From Magicicada septendecula (lineage: Eukaryota; Arthropoda; Insecta; Hemiptera; Cicadidae): DNA of 64,000 bases. Made by a program: the position numbers and the translations under genes. Below the pieces are notes generated by a model. That model did no database searches and was not told where the DNA came from. It saw only the letters and a program-made list of their open reading frames with translations. The stretch spans positions 128,328,927 through 128,392,926 of the forward strand of contig CM068367.1 of NCBI GenBank assembly GCA_034769895.1, in the 5' to 3' direction. Numbering within the stretch: position 1 is the first letter of the stretch; every line of letters begins with the position of its first letter. Of the stretch, positions 12,484 to 56,400 are shown piece by piece.

Positions 12484-13413
12484 TACGAGGTGTGTTCAAA
12501 AAAAGACCGAACTATTTGTGTAACACGTCAACTAGCGCATAGAGCGAGCTGCAGAATTAAGTGCTGCTAGCGACAGGTTTTGACGCCTGAATGCCGTTTT
12601 CTCCATCCCGTCATGATCTTCAGTCTTCGAGCTACACGCGCTGTAGTGGGCACGGGCACACACCGTCCGGCGGATTTATAACGAAGTGAGAAGGAAGATC
12701 TTAATACAATTGGTGTGTATAAAATTTTGGTGCTAACTTCGTAAAATCTATTTCTGAGCTATTTCCATTGCATTCCAAAGTTATCATTACCATTTGGGTT
12801 GGTACGCAGTTGTTGATCGATTTCAAATTGGGTCTCTTTCTGATCGTCGTCAACAAACACAGTAAGAATTGTTTTTTTACAAATGCAGTAATACTATACA
12901 ATTAAATTTATCGATCTAAATTTAATTTTAAGATTTTATATGAATGCGCATTCTCTCAGAAAATCTCGGTAATTAAAAGAATGAATTATAATTACCACGT
13001 CGCGAGCTCTCTTCCCATGATCTTCGATATCGCTTTGATTGTACTGATAATTAGATTTTTGCTCTCTTTAAAAATTCTTAAAATAATCGTTCGGCTCAAG
13101 CAGGCTTCCGCATATGCTTAATTAAAAACCAGAATGTCTCTGAAAAGTCTTAATCTAGTTTTGCCCAAAATTTCATGCGCACATGTTGTTCTTTGCGGTC
13201 TTTCTTAATCAGTTTGTCACTAATCGCCGGCCAGCGTGCGCATATGCCCACTCAACCTGATATACCTCAAAGACTAATGCTAATAGCGGAACACAATAAG
13301 TGGCAGTTTGTTGTCAAAAACTATTGCTAGGTGCGCGCAAAGTCGCGGCGCGTCATTTGTGCGGGTTGATGTGTTACTCAAAACGTTTGGTGTTTTTATG
13401 AACACACCTCGTA
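12484..13413. mobile_element. mariner-type deletion derivative (MITE)
   Basis: CGAGGTGTGTTCAAAAA starts at 12486 and its reverse complement, with small differences, ends at 13411 (GAACACACCTCG). Both ends abut TA, and the symmetry extends into TTCAATATA outside. No transposase frame survives in the 926 bp. Ends of this type are typical of mariner elements. Confidence 0.7.
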
Positions 13414-15080
13414 TATTGAACGTCATCTCTTACCATTCAGTCATAATTACAGTAGGCCTATAAAAAACTGATCGTGCATTTTTTTTTAATGTATAACGTA
13501 CAGGGAAGACCTTATTAATTATTTTTGTTGTGTTATATCACAATACGTAACCCATCACACCTTGTTTTGGACCATATCTGTACCATTATACCATGGAGAG
13601 TCCCAACAAAACAAAGTTTTCATTATGATGTTGAAGTACTACTATAAAAAGTCCAATATCATTTCACACAACTTACGTCAAATCTTGTGTTGGATATCAA
13701 GTATTAAAAAAGTACAAAGAAATTTTATGTTATTTTATTTAAAGGAAAAATTCAAATGATTCAGATTTGGAAAAGTTTACCTTTTTGACCTACCTTTATA
13801 ATATGCACTTTATAAATTTGGTTGTTTCTTCACTGCCCCTTTGTGACTAGTAATTTCTTTATAACACTTTCTCCAATTCCACCCTGTCTAATATCACATA
13901 TTACCTTTTCTTTGCAACAGAGTGGGTGTCATATAAAAAATACAGTATTCTAGAACATGGAACATACAAAGCTCCTGAGCTGAATGGGAATGGAATAGAT
14001 TTATACTGCCTGTCTACTTTTAATAATTCAAACACACGTATTTACTTTTTTAGATTCAAATTTTGATCTAAAAGTCTACAATAACTAGACAATTTTTAAA
14101 TATATACACAGCAACATAACTATTGGTATGAAACATCAAGGCGGCCTTAAATCTACCACTTTTATGTGTTTGGAAGTTAACAAGTGCATATTAGAAACAA
14201 CCAGTGACTTTATGTCAATAAATTTCTGGAATTTTAATTCTGGAAATTTAATTTTCATAATATTCTGAGTTTCAGAAAGCTACAAAATCACTTATACAGA
14301 CTGCATTACATTGCATGTTTGGTGTCAGGATTTTTTACTGTTTGAAGAGTTTTGAACTTATTACAGATTTAATTTAAATACAATAAGAGAACATTAAGAG
14401 CTAAGAATGTTTGCTGGATTATCTGTCAGCAAATCCAGTTTGTGGTTTCTTTGTATCTCATTCTTTTTGCATTTCTTGTTTCACGTTTCTAAAATAATAA
14501 AAATATGATTGGATACTCAAGGATAGCATTAAATGGTGTTTGCAACTTGTATAAGACATTTAAAACAAAGGCAATTCAGATAGCACACTCTGATTTATAC
14601 TTAGGTACCGGTATCTCAATATGATGACATTTAAGACTAAAAAAACATCTAGGCAGTTATAGGTCATGGTTATTGAGAGCTGTGGTTCACTAGCTCAGTT
14701 ATACATAGGGATGTTGTGGTTTAGTACTCATGAAGGGATGGAGCTTATATTAATGATGGAGGTTCAGTCAATTATTGAATATAAAATATTTATATGTTTT
14801 GGTATAAAGTATTATAATCTCTAGGGCATCTAAAAGATGAGTTTTACACAATTTGATAACAACTATTTCAAAACACTGATGTATAATTTTTCTGAAAACA
14901 ACAATAAACTTTGTTCATAAATTAACACAAAATATTAAAAATTGTATTAAATCCCTGATTGTGTCTAATTAAACATTATGTAACCCATTGACCTTGTATG
15001 CTGTTAGTATTTTTTATGATTTATTTATAAATTACAAAATTTATTATGTAAATAAACAGTGTACTACATGCATGCATGGA
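13414..15080. other. non-coding AT-rich sequence
   Basis: I see no supportable gene or element. The frame at 13562-13759 is short and of low complexity. Confidence 0.5.
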
Positions 15081-15174
15081 TATGAGGTGTAATACAAAAA
15101 TAAGAATTTTAGACTGTCATGCCTATTTGTTTCCAGTTGATGAAATCAGTTTAATGCTTGTTAATGTTGGCACT

Positions 15175-16310
15175 AGTGCCTAGACATATATATAGCAATA
15201 CATGCTTGTTCTCAAAGTCGTTTGTTTAATTGTTGTCATAATGAGTGGGCAGGAGGTGCACATGTTCATTGTGCAGTGCGTAATTACTAAGTTTTTAGGA
15301 TATGAAGATGTTAAACCAGCTGAAATTTTGGGAAGATTGCGTGCACAATTTAGCAATGATACACTTTCTAAGTTTCAAGTGTACAAGTGGCGTGTTTTTC
15401 TGTAAAGATCAGAAAGAAGTTGTCCCAGAAGCAGAATTATGCTGCAGCATATTTCACAAGTTAAGATCATATTCATGATTAACAATGAATAATTGATTGT
15501 GAAATTTATGTAGCAACTACAGTAAGTTATGGAAGTGTGCAGACCATCACTGAAAAGGAGTTAAAGTTATGGAAAATCTCTAAAAAGTGGATGCCAGGGA
15601 TTCTGAACATAAATCAGAAGGCTGTAAGAGATGAAAATTTTTCAGAAGTTTTGGATCACTTCAGCACAGGGAGACTCATTTTTGACATTCAGTCTCACAT
15701 ATGATGAATCATGGGTACACCATTATACTCCTAAAATCAAGAGTTCAAGTTTGGAGTGGTGTGCAAAAGGTGAAGCAACTCCAATGACGATGGCAACCCA
15801 TTTGTCTGATGGCAAGGTTCTCACAGTTCTCTTTGGGATGCTAAAGGCGTTTTGTATTTTCTACTTCAATGAGGAACAATAAATACTGCATACTATTCTA
15901 AATTCTTGGGCAAGGTCAGAGATGCCTATTAGTTTAAACAGCACAAGATTCTGATTCACAGAGACTTGCTTCTTCACAATATCACCTGGCCCCAAACTAC
16001 TGTTGCTATGCAAGCAAAACCTGGAAGGTCTGGACTGGACTGCTTTGGACCATCTCGCCTATAGTAAATGTTGTTTGACCACGTGATTACTATTTGTTTG
16101 GGCCCCTCACAAAAGTCTTGTGCTGGAAAAAATTTCCAGCGGCAAAGACATGGAAGACTTCATGTGCAATTGGTTACAAACGTCCTCAACAGATTTTTAT
16201 TTAAAAGGAATAAAAAACTGCCAGTGTGATGAACAAAATGTGTACACAATAGTTGAAGCTATGTAGAAGAATAGTTTTGTATTTGTATTTTTATATATTC
16301 ATAGAATAAA
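15175..16310 (+). pseudogene. mariner transposase, decayed
   Basis: An N-terminal piece at 15241-15405 reads ITKFLGYEDVKPAEILGRLR followed by DTLSKFQVYKW, the mariner DNA-binding region. A second piece at 15670-15880 reads LTYDESWVHHYTP, with the first catalytic Asp, then EWCAKGEATPM and LSDGKVLTVLFGMLKA. Near 15955-16060 a third reads LIHRDLLLHN, where the second Asp block (normally HDNARPH) is damaged, and then a degraded C-terminal part. Stops and shifts separate all three. The C-terminal YSPDLAPSD-type block is not recognisable. It is clearly dead. Confidence 0.75.
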
Positions 16311-16495
16311 ACGTTTCACAAAACCTTTTTATACTGTATTTTATGTATACTCCGGGCCACCTTTTGAGCAGACTAAAGCGGAAGTGAGGGAGTAGGCCAG
16401 GGGAGGTGTGAGTGAAAGGGGCAGCGCCTACGGTGTTGTCAGATGGTAGGAGAGGGGCAGGGGGGCAGTAACAATAAATAATGAAAAAAGAACAG

Positions 16496-17353
16496 GAGCT
16501 ACGATTACAATAACATCTAACCGCAAACTTGAGAAAACATTCCTAGACATATGTGGCCCTTTTCCCAGAAGTGGAGGGATGGAGGGAGACAGATTTAAAT
16601 ATATAATAATTATTTTTGATCATTATACCAAGTATACAAAACTCTACCCCATCAGTAGAGCCACTACAAAAAAGATTTTAGAAGTTATTATTCAGAAGTA
16701 CCTGCTAGAAGTGGGAAAACCAGAAACCATTGTAACTGATCATGGGACCCAGTTTCGAGGAAAGAAGTGGAAGAAGGAATTGCTGAAATGTGATATAAGA
16801 ACATATAAGACATCTGTATATCATCCGAATAGTAATCCTGCAGAACGTGTCTTGAGGGAAGTTGGGAGAATTACGGACCTATTGTCACCATGAACATAGT
16901 GAGTGGAGCCAGTACCTTGAACCAGCTGAAACCTTCCTTAACTGGGCATACCATGAAACTATTGGGACCAGTCCTTATCAAGTGATGTTTGAAAAACCAC
17001 CACCACGAGAAATAATATCATTAGTGAATTTTCCTCCAGTAGAGAGAGTAGAGTATAATAAAATGGAAATGCATAATAGGTTGCTTCATAAAGCTGAACT
17101 TTTGTATAAAAAAGAAACCGGTAAGAAGAAAAGAATTATCCCATATAAAGTAGGGGATAAAGTACTAATAAAAAATAGACAACTACCTAGTTCTATAGAG
17201 GGTATAGCAAGGAAATTACTCTTACTTTATACTGGGCCATACCTCGTAACCCAGGTGAAGGGAAATAATACCTATGAAATAAAGTCAATTACAAAGAACA
17301 AAATAAAAGGTGTATATAACCAAACAGAGATGAAAATATATTATGAAGAATGA
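16496..17353 (+). pseudogene. Ty3/gypsy-like integrase fragment
   Basis: The frame opens with KTFLDICGPFPRSGG, holding the first integrase Asp, passes ETIVTDHGTQFRG (second Asp) and YHPNSNPAERVLREVGR (catalytic Glu). It then shifts by one base near 16870 into RTYCHHEHSEW and a C-terminal domain with VGDKVLIKNRQ and LLLYTGPYLVTQV. Gag, protease, RT and RNase H are absent. It resembles, but is clearly diverged from, the integrase of the large element at 33-34 kb. Confidence 0.8.
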
Positions 17354-17436
17354 TAAAAGAAGGTGAAGAATTAGGAATCAAACAATTAATTTTAATAAGG
17401 AAATAAAAATAAATATGTTCTAGTGGGGGAGCTTTA

Positions 17437-19246
17437 TGTAACATTACATAATCAGTGCTCAATACTGATAAAAATAAAGAAGTATTTGTAAAATAATAAT
17501 AATAATAAAAAGTCAGTAGTTACCCCTTCCAAAAGTCAGAAATGAGGGATTAAGTATCATGCTATGAAAACATTTGTACCATAAAACACTTTAGCAATTA
17601 AAAAACAATGTACTAAGTGTTACCATAAAAGTGTGGTGTGTACAAAGTGCAATATAGTATGATATGTGTAAATTTTAAAAAACTGAAAAGGAGATCAATC
17701 ACAAATAGTGAAGATGCAGTACTATAGTAATAACTATAAGTTTAATAATAAGTTGAAATTAATAATTGCTAATTAAAATAAAGTAAAGAGATGGGGGGAA
17801 AATAAAATAGTGCCTAGAGTAATAATACATTAACAGAAGTATAAGTCAGAAATAAACCAAGTTAAAAATCATTAAATTATAAAATACAAGTAGCTAAGTT
17901 TATGTAAAGATGTGAAGAAAAACAGTATAAATTAAATATAATTATAGTTAAACATTATAAAGGAGTATTTTTCCTAAAAGGAGGGAAGAAATAATAATAA
18001 TTAATACTAGCCTATTTACTAAAACTGTACCTAGGTTAGCCAATAAAAACTCATCAATTTCTTGGTTACTAAGAGTAACATAATCAACAAGAATTGTTAA
18101 ATTGGATTTCAAGTGAGTAGATGACCAAAAATAATGTCCAGCAAATTTTAAGAATTTAGTAACTACCATTCGGAAAAAACACCATTCTAAATTAATGAAA
18201 CTATTCAGCACAAGCCACTACATCTGAGACATCCGTTGAACCACGATATGTAATGCCAGAAAATCGAAGAACATAGAAAATTCATCTAACCATCTAATGG
18301 CCTGGAAATTTTGAACTGTAACTTCTTGGGTGAGAATGCCTACCTTAATAAACTAAAAAAATTACACATTACCAACAAGTAACGAACACTGGAAACAGTA
18401 CCACATCTTTCAATTTATAAGAAAACTCAGTGTGAACATTATAAACTTTATTTAATTAACCAAAAAACAGCAAAAATGTGTGTTCATTAGGAACTCTACT
18501 GCAGCCATCTTTATTTTTTCGCTTTCTGTATGAATACGTAACCTGTGCTCTGGCGTTTAAAAAACGAACTTGTTGAATCAGACTTTAAGTAAACAAATAT
18601 TAATTATTGTAAAGTATAATACTATTAACTAAGCATTTCTGACTTTCTTATAGTTCAAAGAATCCCCAAATAACCCTGAGATACAAAATTTATTAATTTT
18701 AATAGTAACTGTAATTGAATATATCTGTTGTGTTATATGGAAAGACTTATATCAAAAAATGTTGTGATTTCGAAAATAATCGATTTGTAAACTGATGATT
18801 GGGAGGTAATAATTTACAGAAAAATAAACCAAATTCAATCAATAAATACCTTTCTTTTAGGTAATTGACTTTGTATTATTTCTTGTAGATAGCAGCTTTG
18901 TTACAGGAAAAAGGTTAATAGCAGAGAAGAGTAAGAAAGTTAGCTCCGACATCAGAACTTATGAAGTACTACGGCCAACATAACCTTTCAATTGGTTCGC
19001 AAAATTGAAAACAGCTGATGCAACGCGAGTAAAAAACAAATGATCAAATCGTACTCAAAGAGAGGAATTCTCTCGCTCTCTCTTTCTCTCTTACCCTTTT
19101 ACAAACCACTGAATAGAAATACCTGTAAGAAGATATAATACATAATAAAGAATACCGTGGTTTATTTGTCAATACTAAAGAATTACACACACAAAATACA
19201 AACTTTGTAACCATAAGAGTCGAGATAAACTCGTGGGACGTTACAA
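17437..19246 (+). repeat. possible 3' LTR of the gypsy-like fragment
   Basis: A purine-rich tract (GTGGGGGAGC, about 17424) stands just before TGTAACATTACATAATC at 17437, which would fit a polypurine tract and LTR start. Sequence ending GGGACGTTACA near 19246 could be the LTR end. There is no second copy in the window to confirm it. The 1.8 kb is AT-rich with no coding content. Confidence 0.3.
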
Positions 19247-19646
19247 ATTGCCCTCCAATTGGTACTCGTTAAAGTATTTAAAGTGTACTCATTCCGATTA
19301 CAGGGCCTCGGATGAGTCCCGTATCGTTATTTTTCGTCACTACCTCCCCGGTGTGGGTGAAAGGGGCAGCGCCTACGGTGTTGTCAGATGGTAGGAGAGG
19401 GGCAGGGGGGTGCATGCCTGTCAGCACGAGTTATGGCAATGCTGTCGCCAAGACGGAGCTGCCGCACTTACTTACAATCGGTGAGCACGTGTGCTCGTGC
19501 ACGTGTGAGACAGCTGTGCTGTATTGTAGTGCTAGAGCACAACTTTGAATCGCGCACCGGTTCATTTGGCAACCAAGGCGAGTGTGACGAGGCGACGACA
19601 TCACTTCCGCTTTAGTCTGTTCAAAAGGTGGCTCGGAGTATACCCT

Positions 19647-20296
19647 AGTAAATGAGATATTAATGGAAGGAAAATATGAGTTAAGTTTCTAATGTAAAAG
19701 TACATAAATTTTTGATTCAAATATTTTATTTAAAAATGTGTATAATTCTTATACTACATAGTGTATCATTAAGTTCGGCCAGTAACAAAAATAAAATACA
19801 ATTATATTATCTGATGTTTGGTCAATTAAAAATACATAATTCTCTAAATTTATAGACTGACAAGTGACATACAAATATATATGCTTTTTATTTTGAATTA
19901 CTGGACTGAATTTTAGATCAGTCTTCATTAATAGACACATGTATATATAGAAACGTTCAAACATACATAATCTATCTGCACGTGTGGTGCACATGCGAGT
20001 TCGTTCACACATACACACACCTGGCCTTAACAAATATCTCTCAACACTCACACTTGTTCCTGACACGTTATGTAAAAGTTTTAAACTCAAAACTTGAAAA
20101 CGTCTGTCTGACCACAGCTCACAATATCACGTTTGTGTGAACAGACAAAAGTTGTTACTATATCACTTTCAAAACCTAACACACTGTTCCATTCAATACA
20201 GATGGCTAGAAGACGGATATACATAAGTACAGCTAGAGTTATACAATCATGACACATATCACAGTTGTTCAGAGAGATTTTATTTAAATCTTGTAA
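19647..20296 (-). other. INO80B 3' flank / 3' UTR region
   Basis: This follows the INO80B stop codon on the minus strand. An AATAAA lies a few bases past the stop (plus-strand TTTATT near 20279-20284), with further AATAAA at about 19725. Which one is used cannot be told from sequence. I see nothing else in the stretch. Confidence 0.4.
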
Positions 20297-50951
<30,655 letters not shown>

Positions 50952-51445
50952 TTATAAAGCTATTGAATGGGCCCTTTAAAATTAAAACATAATTCTGAGA
51001 CTTGGATTGACAAAAGGCAAAAAACAACAACGAAATCACAGAAGACTCTCCTACCGGCTTTCAAAGATTCTCCCTCTTCTATGCCGTTGCCATCTGAATA
51101 TTTAGTTTACAGTGCCAGATGCAGAGGGGACAATTTCGTGTGTGCCCCCCCAGTGGTTGCAGCGTCCGATGGTCTCCGATGACTGCCTGTTGCTGTTGTG
51201 TAATACATGGTAGCGGGTCTTGGTGCCTTCTTTTATTGATTGAACCTCCGTTGTGTTCAAGCAGAGGGACAGGATGGTGGCTGTTAAGTTTACAATGGAT
51301 TCTGCAAGGGATTATGTCAGTAGTAGAGTAACCTTGGGTTAATATCATATGTTTCTAACAAATTACAAACCTAAAATGAACTCGTTTCATATTAGAATTC
51401 ATGAATATTATATTAAAATAATATAGTTCAAATACACATAATTAA

Positions 51446-51895
51446 AGATTACGAGCATTATGTTCAGAAACATGAACATCTAATTCTACAGAAAATATCC
51501 ACCTAACCACAAGAAGAAATGCCCAAGTTTAGGTTATAAGCTTACCACCACTCCTGTCTTCCTCGCCAGCATCTGCATTTGGTTCCTTTCGTTTCCCCAT
51601 TTATAAAGCTATTGAATGGGCTCTTTAAAATTAAAACATAATTCTGAGACTTGGAGCGACAAAAGGAAAAAAAACAACAACGAAATCACATAAGACTCTC
51701 CACCGGCTTTCAAAGATCCTCCCTCTTCTATGCCGTTGCCATCATAATATTTACAATGGATTATGTCAGTAGTAGAGTAACCTTGGGTTAATATCATATG
51801 TTTCTAACAAATTACAAACCTAAATTGAACTCGTTTCATATTAGAATTCATTAATATTATATTAAAATAATATAGTTCAAATAGACATAATTAAC
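51446..51895 (-). repeat. leader/first-exon duplication, distal unit
   Basis: Tandem partner of 50794-51436, highly similar apart from the 180-base block present only in the proximal unit. It carries its own start codon, donor and upstream sequence. Confidence 0.9.
51546..51600 (-). CDS. INO80B: INO80B alternative exon 1 (distal copy)
   Basis: ATG at 51600-51598 begins MGKRKEPNADAGEEDRSG with the donor GTAAGC at 51545, in the same phase as the proximal copy. Two residues differ. It could act as an alternative first exon with its own promoter, or be unused. Intact frame, length and donor argue that it can splice. Confidence 0.65.
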
Positions 51896-52880
51896 GATTA
51901 TTCAAATCTATTAAATTCAGTTTTTTACTAAACTTTATTTCAGTTTCTTTTAAGTAACTTTATTTAAGAAACTTCATTATTCAGTAATAATAAACTTACG
52001 TTATTTAGTTAATTATTACTAGAAGGAAAGAAATTCTAACAAATGTCAAATGATTTTGCGAGTTATAAATGTACGCTTCCAAAGGTCAAGTGGCGAAAGC
52101 CTAGGATCATGTTAGCATATGCGACGCTTACCAAAGCGGAAAGTACTTGAATCGTTAGTTTAAAGATTGAAATGAAAATTGTACGTAAAAATATGATTTA
52201 AATAATAAAATTTACGTAAACAAGTAAGTAACATAAAGTATGTACTGTGTGCATAAAGTAAGATTTGCGCTACAACAGAAAACTAAGTAGATAACATAAC
52301 AAGACTACAGAGATTTGTTTGTAGTTTTGAAGTTAATTACATTAGGCTACACAAATAATGTTTTATGTACATGTAAATAAACAGATATGTTTTTGTAACA
52401 ATTCAAGATCAGGTAATGACACCAAACTACTACCTAAATTTATCTTACTACAGTAGTATTATATTATCTATTATGATTATACTTATTAACTAGTTGGGTG
52501 GGTAGTAGTAATTCAAGAAGTACAAGGATAGGCTATTCTATCTGTTTTTTGGTAAGCTACTAAAAGTTATAAGAATATTTTTTTGTAACTAAAATTGTAT
52601 ACTTCATTTTATTTAGGTAACTATTATTAATAATGGATTGGTACAGAAGGATATCCAAAAATTTATTTTGGAGTGGGCTCCTACCTGCTAACCCAACCTA
52701 ATGTAATATCAAATCACCCATCATGTGAGGTAGGAATTAAAAAAGCAGGCACATAAAAAATATAAAATAATTTGTATAAATTCAAAATATAGTCATACTG
52801 TTTAAGGAAAAATTAGAGTTTATGTAAATCTATATTTAACTAAACCGTTTTTAGATTTCATTGTCCATGACATGTCTGTT
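51896..52880. other. non-coding sequence upstream of INO80B
   Basis: I see no divergent gene or clear element. The promoter of the distal exon 1 would lie near 51620-51800. Confidence 0.5.
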
Positions 52881-52883
52881 ACT

Positions 52884-53100
52884 TAACTAAATATAATTAA
52901 TTCACTACCGACTCGGAACACAAAGTTTTTTATCGGTAAAAACGTAAAAGTTTTACCTTATAGCCTGAACCAGTTTTCGCTTTTAAAAAGCTTCTTCTGA
53001 GCCTCTGACCGGTTCAGGGTATAAGGTAAAACTTTTACGTTTTTGCCCATAAAAAACTTTGTATTCCGAGTCGGTAGTGAATTAATTATATTTAGTTTAA
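52884..53100. mobile_element. palindromic element C
   Basis: TAACTAAATATAATTAATTC (from 52884) and onward pairs with the segment ending near 53100 across arms of about 90 bases. The minus strand has a variant core: CAGAAGA, one extra A, GCTTTT/AAAAGC hairpin (52979-52991) and GAAAA. A GTCCATGACATGTC tail just left of the palindrome is shared with the family C copy at 45.8-46.05 kb. The target duplication is not resolved. Confidence 0.6.
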
Positions 53101-53329
53101 AAAAACGTCATTAAATCTATTTAAAATATTTTTTATTTTACAATTAATGTATTAACCTAAAATATTTGCAGATAATTTTCTGAATTTTACAGCAAGGTTT
53201 TATTTTAATAGACATAAATCAGAGTTATTAGGTCTTACTAATTATTAAATATTTCTGCAAAATATTTTCTTAACAAATTCTTCTCTTTCTTTTTCTGCTA
53301 TTCAAGTATTAAACATAAAGATACCAGGT

Positions 53330-53510
53330 ATGTTACTCATATCTTCCTTAGCATTTCAATACTCTTTCTTCTTGATGGTATATATAATGCCAGACTTCAA
53401 CTGGAAGTCTGGCTGGGTTCATTCTATTCATGTGATCCACCCAGTTTCTTGTATTTGCTGATATTTTATCCTGCAAACTGTATATCTGCAATTCTGTTAA
53501 CAAAGGAAAC
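53330..53510 (-). pseudogene. LINE RT-tail remnant
   Basis: On the minus strand: ELQIYSLQDKISANTRNWVD, then HMNRMNPARLP and YIPSRRKS, the conserved end of a LINE ORF2 (WxxHxxRMxxxRLP...YxPxGRR). Confidence 0.65.
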
Positions 53511-54595
53511 TGTTTACAAAACTAATAACCATTACTAAATTTGAATAATGATTTCTTTATGGCTAGTCAGTGAAAACTTTTAATCAGGTACACATTTATT
53601 AAGTACAATATATTCCATAAACAGTTTCCAAGTGCTGACTTGTTTCTGACTTACAATAAGATAATAATGAGATCTGAAGTTTTCACATATCTCAGGAATG
53701 TATTAATGGAAAAAATAATAGTGTAATGCATAAAGTAATGCATGAGAGAGAAGAATTTCTCTCGGAATGTCTAGTATTTCCCCTTCTATTTATATTATCA
53801 TTCCCATCTTTATGACATTTACCTCCTGCGATTTCTTTTTCCATTTATCCCAGATAATTTATTATTATCTTTCATCTCCACATAGTCAATATTGTCCTTG
53901 CATTCTCTCTAACTTTATCTTCTCATCATCTTTGAGATCTATCTACTGGACATTTCTATCCAATTACCAATTCAGTTTTTTTTTTTTAAGTCATCCGTAA
54001 GTAATCCATACCTTGGATATTTGGTGATCTCTCTTCATAGCATATATGGTAATGTCGAATGCCATTATTGGACTCATTTCTATCCATAAGTACAAAAATA
54101 AAAATCATCATTGCATTTTTAGGATTACTGGGCATATGTCAAGATATATGCCAATGCCATTTTTTGTTTTTAATTTTTCAAAATACAATTGATTTTTATT
54201 TTTATGGTAATTAGTGTTATGATTTGTTAAAATATAATGTCACAATAGGCATAGATGATAGTTTTATTATCAGTTTTACCTTCAAGTAAGAGAAAAATAA
54301 AAACACTGATTTTGTTATTATACTTTACAAACAGAACACAGAACATATTATTTTGTAGTTACAAAATAGTCAAAGAATCTCATAGTATAAAGGTATGGTA
54401 AAATTATTAAAAACAAATCCATTTATGTTCTCCAAAAATGCTTTTTATAAAAGTGATGGCTCATAAATTTCAACATTAATTTCTCTCTTTTCTAAGAAAT
54501 ATTTTTTTATAATTTAACAGAGTTAACTTGAAAAATTGTGGGCGTGTTGAGTACACACACCACGTTGTCATCACCACCATTTTTCAAGGATTAAA
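53511..54595. other. non-coding AT-rich sequence
   Basis: No supportable feature. The open frame at 53767-54000 is pyrimidine-rich and unlike any protein I know. Confidence 0.5.
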
Positions 54596-54599
54596 CCAC

Positions 54600-56400
54600 A
54601 AATGTTTTGTTCAGGTCCCAAGCAGATAGACTAGAGCTGGTCACTCCAGCACTTCTTTGGACATCCCACACCTTGCCATCCTTTTTGGCTTATAATTTTA
54701 TAGTTGTTTAGCAGTCATGGCAGTAATCCATTCAGTTTAGATGTTCCAATCATTTTAGCCAGTATTGGAGCAATCCTATCAAGTGTATTCATAATATCCA
54801 GTTCCTGCTGTAAATCTTCATATCTCCAGGGTTTTGGAGAATATACCCTGCCACATGCCTGAGAAATCTCATTTCAGCTGCTTGGTATGACTGGCCTGGG
54901 ATTTTGTTAAAGTCCAATTCTCAGACCTATAGAGACGCATGGGGAGGATATCATCTTATGGAAATTTAGTCATGTTTCTTTACTCGTTGATTTTAGAGTT
55001 CTCCTGATGGTCCTGCACATATGATCGAACCTGTGTAACTTATTCACTATGTCATTTTCTGTAATACAAGTCACAGTGTAGCCGAGATGATAAAAACTGC
55101 TGGCCTGCTTCAGAATAGAACCACCTACAATGATTTTTGTTCATATGAGATCAGCTCCATGAACAGCCATCGCCTTAATCTTCAATATGGAGAGATCTGT
55201 AATATGAAATTCTTGCAGAGTCTATGTAATGAGTGTACAGCCATCTGGAAGCTGCTTTCTGATACTGACAGTATAGTCTGGTCATCAGCAAACAACAAAA
55301 TGTCAACTGCAGTGACCAATCACAAAATGCTCCAGAAGTTTCATCTGCTAATTGTTTATGACATGGCCAGTTGTTTAAGAGAAGGTGACAAAGGGTGTTC
55401 CCTTGCTGTACTTCACAATTGTTCACGCCCACACTGGGAGTTGTGCTCCATCTTCCTGTCTCAATTAAGATTTTGTTTTCCACATAAAGACTTTGAATGG
55501 CTCTAATGAGGTGTTGTGGGATAGCTTGTTTGTCATTATTGCCCAGTCTGCTCCTTGTTCACTCTATCAAATACCTTAGCAGGAGTCGATGAAAGCTATG
55601 TATGTGGACAATTGACATTCTCTGAGTTTTTCAATGACCTGGCTACTGTCAAGATGCAATCTAAACATGATCTACCCTTCCTGAAACCATGTAGGGCATC
55701 TGAGAGAAAGGTCTATGTTATTGAATTTACAGTTTTTAATAGGATACAATTTGTAAGATGTAGTAAGCAGGCAGTTATCACAGTTATTTTGTGAATATGT
55801 GAACTACCTTTTCCATCTACCAATCTTTGGGAATATGACCAGTAGTCCAGCACAGATTGACAAAGTTCAGTAAATGGTCATGCAGCAAGACTCTTGTATA
55901 TTTATGAGCTCAAAATTCAGCCCATCAGTGCCTGGTGATTTTCTATTTTTATTGTGCTGTAGGGTAACAAAAAATTGATCTATTGCCATTGAATCCAAAC
56001 AGTCATTGATGTCTTCAAATTTTGTTTCTTTCAGTTGGTTCTGGGCCCATTACTGCTCATAATATCTAAGCCATTCTTTAGCCATTTATGCTACAAAAAA
56101 ATGCTACAATATTTTTTAAGGCTTGCCTTGTCTAGAGTATACATCATGCTCTATATCACTTACACATTTGTCCCAACTATTTCATTTAATTTTCCCAACA
56201 TCTCTTCTTATAATGGCACAGCAGAGTTTATACTCAGACCTTGTATGATCAGTATTTGAAGCTAGATGTTTCAAATATGCCTCTTTTTTAGCATATATTA
56301 TTTGTACAATATCATCATACCATATACGCAGATTTTGGTTTCTGTATCTTTTACATCTTTTAACATTAAAAATGTTTATAAGGACGTGTCGCACATTTGC
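54600..56400 (-). pseudogene. LINE reverse transcriptase, decayed
   Basis: Minus-strand order from 56394: a linker with KRYRNQNLRIWYDDIVQIIY and AKKEAYLKHLA (EN-RT spacer). RT codons from about 55700 follow with FRKGRSCLDCILTVARSLKN and FDRVN, then NNWPCHKQLADETSG and FCCLLMTRLYCQYQKAAS near the YxDD box region. The tail (54960-54620) resembles SENWxL, AEMRFLRHVAGYSPKP, and QELDIMNTLDRIAPILAKMI. Stops and shifts throughout. It probably belongs to one element with the endonuclease at 57.9-58.4 kb. Confidence 0.75.

Larger units (their letters stand above)
16345..19646. mobile_element. TIR element enclosing a gypsy-like fragment
   Basis: GTATACTCCGGGCCACCTTT, extending to GCGGAAGTG (about 16345-16387), is repeated as a reverse complement at 19604-19646 with only a few differences over 41 bases. 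Just inside, a block of about 55 bases beginning GTGAAAGGGGCAGCGCCTAC occurs in direct orientation at about 16421-16470 and 19357-19408. Between these lie a gypsy-like integrase and a putative LTR. A simple reading is a short GC-richer TIR element that took in a retroelement and had part of its interior duplicated. No transposase for the TIRs is present and the target duplication is unclear. Confidence 0.6.
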
